Of a DNA stretch of 64,000 bases, positions 61,908 through 64,000 are shown one piece after another. The position numbers and the translations under genes were made by a program. The notes below the pieces were generated by a model. It ran no database searches. It saw only the letters and a program-made list of their open reading frames with translations, and had not been told where the DNA came from. Within the stretch, counting starts at the first letter, position 1. Each line of letters begins with the position of its first letter. Source of the stretch: Pedobacter psychrodurus (GTDB lineage Bacteria; Bacteroidota; Bacteroidia; Sphingobacteriales; Sphingobacteriaceae); NCBI RefSeq assembly GCF_004331735.1, contig NZ_SJSO01000005.1, forward strand, positions 248,001-312,000. The letters are read 5' to 3'.

Positions 61908-63347
61908 TTAATTAATTTTAGTATAGTAAATATTTAACTTTAGCTTATTTGCAGTAGTATTACTAGCGCCTATAATCGATCTTTCAGCAGATGTGGCACT
62001 AGATGTTCTCTGGAAATCGGTATAGGATGTAGGGGCTAGGAATGTGCCATAATCTTCGACGTTTTTATCAATTAAGCCTTGAACATAATTGGTTATAATA
62101 AAGATGTAACGTTTCTTTAACGAATCAAAATAACCACCAAAAAGTGCTGCACCGCCAGAAGCGCTACTTGAGAATGTTGTATAATCAGGTATGTCGGCGG
62201 CTTGTTGTGCAATATCCCAACGATATAAAGAAAGTCGTTGAGCCGCATTAAAAGGGTATGCTGGGGCAGTACCACCAATCTCTACAACTAACTCTGCCTT
62301 ATTAATAATTGCTTTTCCGTAAGTACTGGTAAAACTTGCCAATTGTGGGAAAGTTAGCTTAGTTTTTACGCCAGCTAAACCCTGCAAATAGGTTACATTA
62401 TATTGTTGAGTTGGATCTGTTGGAGCAGGAACATCAATTTGTGTTTGCACTTGCGTACCTGTGTAATCGTGTTTAATATTCGCTGCTACTCCCGAAATTA
62501 ACGTTGCGCTTCCACTAGCGTTTGAAACTAACTTTCCGACAGGGAAATTTACACTTGTAGTGTCTACGCCGCTTGATGAGTTTGTTTTTTTCCAAACCAG
62601 TTGCAGGTAAGAGTCTGTTCCCGAAAAGTTAAAGAATGCAATCCCTCCAACTCCTGTAGAAGATGTTTTGTTGATCTGTGCATACAAACCTTTAAATGAC
62701 TCTAAAAACTTAGCATCTGTTGCTGTTCCGGCGGTACCTAAGTTTAATATGGCGTTTTGTATAAATGCCTTGTTTAAAGGAATTCTGATTTGAGCTGGAA
62801 CTGTTCTTAGTGTATCAGGTTTGCCTGTAATGATATTAAATACCTTTGGTTTGGTATTAGGGGCAATCTTACCTGTAAAGTTTCCGAGTAATGTGCTATT
62901 GTGCGCCTGCTCATCAGAGCTTTTATAATTGGCAACTTTGTTGGTTAGTTGGAAAACATCAATACTATATTTAGAGTTGACGGTATCTCCGTAAAATTTG
63001 GTCAAGGTAGAAGTGGTATCTATTTTTAATACCAAAACTGCAGAATCTAATACTGGAGCAGTACCGAAATCGTAACTCATACTCACTGGGTAAACCGTTA
63101 ATGCTAGGGCAGCCTCCGTTTTTCCAAAATCAGGATCAATCATATATCCTAACGGGTAACGGTTTAATCCGTAGGTATTGGCAGCGTCTTCTTTTACAAG
63201 TTGAGACTTAACTGGAGATACCACCAGCGTTCCGGTAATGGCTGTAGCTGGATCAACATCTAAACCCACGCCGTCAGGGTTTTTGCATGATGCAAAAAGA
63301 AAAAGACCTATCAACAGGGTTAATAAGTCTTGTTTTGTAAATTTCAT
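61908..63347 (-). CDS. DUF4270 domain-containing lipoprotein
   Basis: 479 residues; lipoprotein signal ending FASC (Cys21). The rest is a beta-rich exported domain typical of DUF4270, with AALALTVYPVSM, DSAVLVLKID, VVEIGGTAPAYPF and RSIIGASNTTANKLKLNIYY near the end. Function unknown; in Bacteroidota it is often next to the short glycogen synthase, as here. Confidence 0.87.
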   Translation of the reverse strand: MKFTKQDLLTLLIGLFLFASCKNPDGVGLDVDPATAITGTLVVSPVKSQLVKEDAANTYGLNRYPLGYMIDPDFGKTEAALALTVYPVSMSYDFGTAPVLDSAVLVLKIDTTSTLTKFYGDTVNSKYSIDVFQLTNKVANYKSSDEQAHNSTLLGNFTGKIAPNTKPKVFNIITGKPDTLRTVPAQIRIPLNKAFIQNAILNLGTAGTATDAKFLESFKGLYAQINKTSSTGVGGIAFFNFSGTDSYLQLVWKKTNSSSGVDTTSVNFPVGKLVSNASGSATLISGVAANIKHDYTGTQVQTQIDVPAPTDPTQQYNVTYLQGLAGVKTKLTFPQLASFTSTYGKAIINKAELVVEIGGTAPAYPFNAAQRLSLYRWDIAQQAADIPDYTTFSSSASGGAALFGGYFDSLKKRYIFIITNYVQGLIDKNVEDYGTFLAPTSYTDFQRTSSATSAERSIIGASNTTANKLKLNIYYTKIN

Positions 63348-63368
63348 ATTTAAAATAATAATACCTAA

Positions 63369-64000
63369 TTAAGCAAGTGAAACCAATTCGTCATTCGAAA
63401 TTTCTTCATAAAAAGTATAGAAGTTTTCAAAATTCTCGGTTAAGTTAAAAGCTAATGTTGGCTTATTGGAATCTTTAACAAATTTTAACATAGCTGCATT
63501 TAGGTTTTCATCTGCTAAAACTACTGCATCTGAGTATGTTATGGCACCAATGTGCATGCTGTCGCAATCAGATGGCAAGAATGCTTTCGTATCATCTTCA
63601 GTCATATTAGCCATCACCGCTTTCTTAGAAAAATCAGCATTTAATTTCTCAGTAAAGCCATCCTCATAAATAGAATATACTACTTTAGAATTTTTAAAAG
63701 TAGGGTCGTTTTTATAAGTCGTTTTAATATAAGCAGGAACCAATGCACTCATCCAGCCATGACAGTGAACGATATCTGGTGCCCAGCCTAATTTTTTAAC
63801 AGTTTCCAATGCACCTTTACAGAAGAAAACTGTACGCTCGTCATTGTCGTCGAAGAATTTTCCGCTTGCATCTCTAAATACTTGTTTGCGTTGGAAATAT
63901 TCTTCATTGTCTAAGAAATAAACTTGCATGCGTGCAGCTGGGATGGAGGCTACTTTAATGATTAAAGGATTATCGTTGTCATCTATAATGATGTTCATTC
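63369..64000 (-). CDS. Glycogen/starch synthase, short Bacteroidota type, cut by the window end
   Basis: Uses an ADP- or UDP-glucose donor to extend glucans if active. The 209 residues seen include the GT5 features MQVYFLDNEEYFQRKQVF, DERTVFFCKGALETVKKLGW and PDIVHCHGWMSALVPAYIK, then ends after about 100 residues; no second Rossmann domain follows. The phylum's proteins of this type are short (about 270 residues by my recollection), so this may be the whole end. The 5' end is outside the window, and ATG at 63998 may be internal. Confidence 0.85.
   Translation of the reverse strand, partial: MNIIIDDNDNPLIIKVASIPAARMQVYFLDNEEYFQRKQVFRDASGKFFDDNDERTVFFCKGALETVKKLGWAPDIVHCHGWMSALVPAYIKTTYKNDPTFKNSKVVYSIYEDGFTEKLNADFSKKAVMANMTEDDTKAFLPSDCDSMHIGAITYSDAVVLADENLNAAMLKFVKDSNKPTLAFNLTENFENFYTFYEEISNDELVSLA

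Overview
The window is chromosomal DNA from a Bacteroidota bacterium, most likely Sphingobacteriaceae and Pedobacter-like. The genus is inferred from style and gene content, not from a marker gene. Supporting signs are AT-rich genes without Shine-Dalgarno leaders, -7 promoter boxes of the TAnnTTTG type, a carboxypeptidase-regulatory-domain TonB receptor, and families typical of the phylum (DUF5687, DUF4270, DUF4920, DUF4129/DUF4350, Rne/Rng, Bacteroidota-type glycogen synthase). Intergenic spaces carry small palindromic and low-complexity repeats common in this group. I see no phage, integrase, transposase, CRISPR array, rRNA or tRNA; the window reads as core chromosome.

Layout: 1-8.8 kb holds the 3' part of hisS, a methyltransferase, an MHS-type transporter, a VOC protein, rarA, a DUF5687 permease with its ATPase, and an OmpA/glycine-zipper lipoprotein. 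A non-coding island bounded by inverted repeats follows (8.8-9.2 kb). 9.2-16.5 kb has an oxidoreductase, an MtfA-like peptidase, an exported DUF6263-like protein, an exported hydrolase and an ABC/GntR(YtrA-like) operon with a candidate operator. 16.8-24 kb has a YqjM-like ene-reductase, a TonB receptor with a small His/Cys-rich partner, a thioredoxin, a GNAT/MarR operon under a 26-bp palindrome, and a nucleoid-associated protein. 24-31 kb is the envelope cluster DUF58-MoxR-DUF4350-DUF4129-membrane protein-SpoIIM, divergent from an RDD gene.

31-38 kb has DUF2752, DUF5684, a GDSL lipoprotein, lipB, a phosphopantetheinyl transferase, dcd, a duplicated structured repeat and a macroglobulin/plug protein without a barrel. 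38-42.4 kb pairs a delta3,delta2-enoyl-CoA isomerase with a 2,4-dienoyl-CoA reductase (unsaturated fatty-acid oxidation), followed by a tight four-gene operon of unknown role (DoxX-like, DUF2071, membrane-anchored methyltransferase, small membrane protein). 42.4-50.3 kb has purD, a SUKH protein, a DUF4369/thioredoxin lipoprotein-type protein, a DUF4143 ATPase, a degenerate arginase-fold protein, an epimerase, and a phosphoserine phosphatase fused to a catalytically gutted SerA ending in a serine-binding-type ACT domain. 50.5-54 kb has a CLC-F fluoride antiporter under a fluoride riboswitch, tryptophan 2,3-dioxygenase and a branched-chain aminotransferase. 54-64 kb has DUF4920, radA, another dispersed repeat, rng, a 29-residue ribosomal-type protein, a TPR protein, an HU protein, mutY, ssb, a DUF4270 lipoprotein and the 3' part of a glycogen synthase.

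The strongest second-look items are the fluoride riboswitch with CLC-F, the SerB/vestigial-SerA/ACT fusion, the arginase-fold protein with replaced metal ligands, the MarR operator palindrome, the DoxX/DUF2071/methyltransferase operon, and a dispersed structured repeat that lost an internal hairpin in one of two adjacent copies. I did not find a convincing new defence or mobile system.
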